This document shows positions 6,625-8,020 of a DNA stretch of 8,020 nucleotides, in pieces. A program made the position numbers and the translations under genes. The stretch spans positions 1 through 8,020 of the forward strand of contig URGA01000080.1 of assembly GCA_900547275.1 (NCBI GenBank), given 5' to 3'. The stretch is from an uncultured Oscillospiraceae bacterium (GTDB lineage Bacteria; Bacillota; Clostridia; Oscillospirales; Acutalibacteraceae). Under the pieces are notes generated by a model that saw only the letters and a list, made by a program, of their open reading frames with translations, did no database searches and was not told where the DNA came from. Positions within the stretch are counted from its first letter, which is position 1; each line of letters begins with the position of its first letter.

Positions 6625-7278
6625 TTATTTTTTAAGCTCTTCGCGGGCTTTCTTGATGTTTTCAACAAACTTTTTGCCGGTTTCGGTAATCTTGTCGAAA
6701 TCGCCTGTCTTTGCGCCGGCTGTAAGTGAAGAACCTACGCCTACTGCGATAGCGCCTGCTTTAATCCACTCGCCGACATTGTTAACGTCAACGCCGCCTG
6801 AGGGCATGCACTGAGCGTAAGGAATGGGTCCGCGCAGAGACTTAATGAACTTCGGTCCGAGAACGTCGCCGGGGAATACCTTAAGAACGCTCGCACCGCA
6901 GCGCATTGCTTCAATAGCTTCAGTCGCTGTGCCTACGCCTGCCATTGCAGGAACATCGTAAATATTGCAGATCTTGATGATCTCAGGATCAAAGTGAGGA
7001 GATACGATATACTGAGCGCCGTTGATGATTGCTATTCTTGCAGTAGCAGGATCAAGAACTGTGCCTGCACCGATTGTAACGTCTGTGCCTTCGTACTTCT
7101 TAACCATCTGGGTAATAAGAACGTCAGCATTGGGAACTGTAAAGCAAAGTTCAACAGTTGTTACACCGCCTGCAACGCAAGCGTCTGTGATCTTTGCGGC
7201 TTCTTCAACAGATGTTGCACGGATAACCGCAACAATACCTACTTCTTTGATTTTATTAAGGATTGCTTCTTTTGACAT
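6625..7278 (-). CDS. eda: 2-keto-3-deoxy-6-phosphogluconate (KDPG/KHG) aldolase
   Basis: This class I aldolase cleaves KDPG to pyruvate and glyceraldehyde 3-phosphate, the last step of the Entner-Doudoroff route. The protein has 217 residues, normal for the family, which forms trimers of TIM barrels. Visible active-site elements are Arg20 (AVIRA), Glu43 (TVELCFT), GAGTV (70-74) with Thr73, SPHFDP (93-98), the Schiff-base Lys133 in VLKVFPG (131-137), PSGGV (159-163) and the phosphate-binding VGVGSSL (179-185). The ATG is fixed by GGAGGT seven bases upstream in the 19-base gap after kdgK. Pairing with the kinase suggests work on KDG from uronate or pectin breakdown rather than on 6-phosphogluconate, though no 6-phosphogluconate dehydratase region is in view to test this. 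4-hydroxy-2-oxoglutarate cleavage is a known alternative activity of this family. Confidence 0.95.
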   Translation of the reverse strand: MSKEAILNKIKEVGIVAVIRATSVEEAAKITDACVAGGVTTVELCFTVPNADVLITQMVKKYEGTDVTIGAGTVLDPATARIAIINGAQYIVSPHFDPEIIKICNIYDVPAMAGVGTATEAIEAMRCGASVLKVFPGDVLGPKFIKSLRGPIPYAQCMPSGGVDVNNVGEWIKAGAIAVGVGSSLTAGAKTGDFDKITETGKKFVENIKKAREELKK

Positions 7279-7297
7279 TGTATTTACCTCCGAATTA

Positions 7298-8020
7298 TTA
7301 TCTCTGAACGCGGGCGCCTGCGCCGTTCACCTTAGCCTCAACTTCCTTAAGAGAAGCCATTGAGGTGTCGCCGGGAGTGGTCATTGCAAGAGCGCCGTGT
7401 ACTACGCCGTAATTTACTGCTTTCTGGGCGTCCTCATAAGTCATAAGGCCGTAGATAAGACCTGAAGCGAAGCTGTCGCCGCCGCCTACGCGGTCAAGAA
7501 TTTCAAGTCCCGGGAATTCCATTGACTTGTAAATCTGTCCGTCTGCCCAGCAGATTGCTTTCCAGTCGTTTACAGTTGCTGTCTTTACTGTACGAAGAGT
7601 TGTAGCAATAACTTTAAAGTTGGGGTAAGCCTTTGTTACGGTTTCTATCATCTTATAATAACCGTCCATGTTCAGCTCTTTAAGGTCAGCGTCGTTGCCT
7701 TCAACCTCAAATCCGAGAGAAGCTGTAAAGTCTTCCTCGTTGCCGATCATAACGTCGATATATTTTGCAATTTCTTTATTAACTTCCTGAGCCTTTTCCT
7801 GGCCGCCGATACCCTTCCAAAGTGAAGGACGGTAGTTAAGGTCATAAGAAACAACTGTGTCGTATTTCTTAGCAGCCTTAACAGCTTCAATAACTGTCTC
7901 TGCCGCAGTCTCTGACAAAGCAGCGTAAATTCCGCCGGTGTGGAGCCAGCGAACGCCGAGGGTGCCGAAAATATAATCCCAATCAATATCGCCGGGTTTC
8001 AGCTGAGAAGCCGCTGTATT
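7298..8020 (-). CDS. kdgK: 2-keto-3-deoxygluconate kinase, PfkB family (5' end outside window)
   Basis: The frame is open from the window edge at 8020 to the TAA at 7300-7298, giving 240 C-terminal residues. PfkB sugar kinases have about 310-345, so roughly 70-100 N-terminal residues are missing. It phosphorylates a sugar acid with ATP; the partner aldolase makes KDG the likely substrate, giving KDPG. Visible features, numbered from the window edge, are WLHTGGIYAALS (25-36), VVSYDLNYRPSLW (57-69) typical of KDG and related kinases, IGNEEDF (91-97), and the family signature DRVGGGDSFASGLIYGL near residue 178. In that signature the final Asp of GGGD is the catalytic base. The TTG at 7918 is inside the conserved core and is not the start. 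Transcription runs on into eda 19 bases later. A fructokinase-like role is possible but less likely here. Confidence 0.9.
   Translation of the reverse strand, partial: NTAASQLKPGDIDWDYIFGTLGVRWLHTGGIYAALSETAAETVIEAVKAAKKYDTVVSYDLNYRPSLWKGIGGQEKAQEVNKEIAKYIDVMIGNEEDFTASLGFEVEGNDADLKELNMDGYYKMIETVTKAYPNFKVIATTLRTVKTATVNDWKAICWADGQIYKSMEFPGLEILDRVGGGDSFASGLIYGLMTYEDAQKAVNYGVVHGALAMTTPGDTSMASLKEVEAKVNGAGARVQR

Noticed and set aside
7918..7918. TTG at 7918 as the start of the sugar kinase
   Set aside because: The frame stays open to 8020 and the upstream residues (IFGTLGVRWLHTGG) belong to the kinase core, so the real start is outside the window.
1..8020. CRISPR array, transposon ends, tRNA or rRNA genes, riboswitch
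   Set aside because: No evenly spaced repeats, transposase motifs or recognisable structured RNA were found; the gaps are all shorter than 150 bases.

Overview
The window looks like a piece of chromosome from a gut-type member of the Clostridia (Bacillota), probably close to Ruminococcaceae/Oscillospiraceae. That placement is inference. It rests on strong AGGAGG-type ribosome binding sites, moderate GC with A/T-rich gaps, the hisS-aspS pair, a cysteine-rich histidyl-tRNA synthetase and an Entner-Doudoroff kdgK-eda pair of the kind used for sugar-acid breakdown. No mobile element, CRISPR array, rRNA or tRNA gene was seen.

Plus strand, 1-5806. The window opens inside the last 83 codons of a methylglyoxal synthase family gene (1-252), closed by a hairpin with a short T run (266-290). 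A tight four-gene block follows: histidyl-tRNA synthetase (hisS, 339-1679), aspartyl-tRNA synthetase (aspS, 1685-3472), a YfbR-type HD 5'-deoxynucleotidase (3473-4057) and a GT-C fold membrane glycosyltransferase-like protein (4067-5806). Gaps of 5, 0 and 9 bases point to one transcription unit. It combines two translation enzymes, a nucleotide-pool enzyme and a cell-envelope protein. A 15-bp perfect hairpin at 5865-5897, with T-rich flanks on both sides, ends this unit and the convergent regulator gene.

Minus strand, 8020-5905. A partial 2-keto-3-deoxygluconate kinase gene (kdgK, 8020-7298) is followed after 19 bases by KDPG aldolase (eda, 7278-6625). Together these phosphorylate 2-keto-3-deoxygluconate and cleave the product to pyruvate and glyceraldehyde 3-phosphate, the shared end of uronate and pectin breakdown. 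A 12-bp hairpin (6581-6607) ends this operon. Then, with its own promoter, comes an XRE-family regulator (6483-5905) whose C-terminal half resembles the SHOCT-like/YvlB-type domain and which has two in-frame starts, each with a good ribosome binding site.

Most of the window is ordinary housekeeping sequence, and I found no convincing new multi-gene system. The points most worth a second look are the methylglyoxal synthase homologue lacking two aspartates (E. coli Asp71 and Asp101) used in catalysis, the two-start XRE fusion protein, the absence of a T-box ahead of hisS, and the cysteine pairs and C-terminal tail of HisRS.
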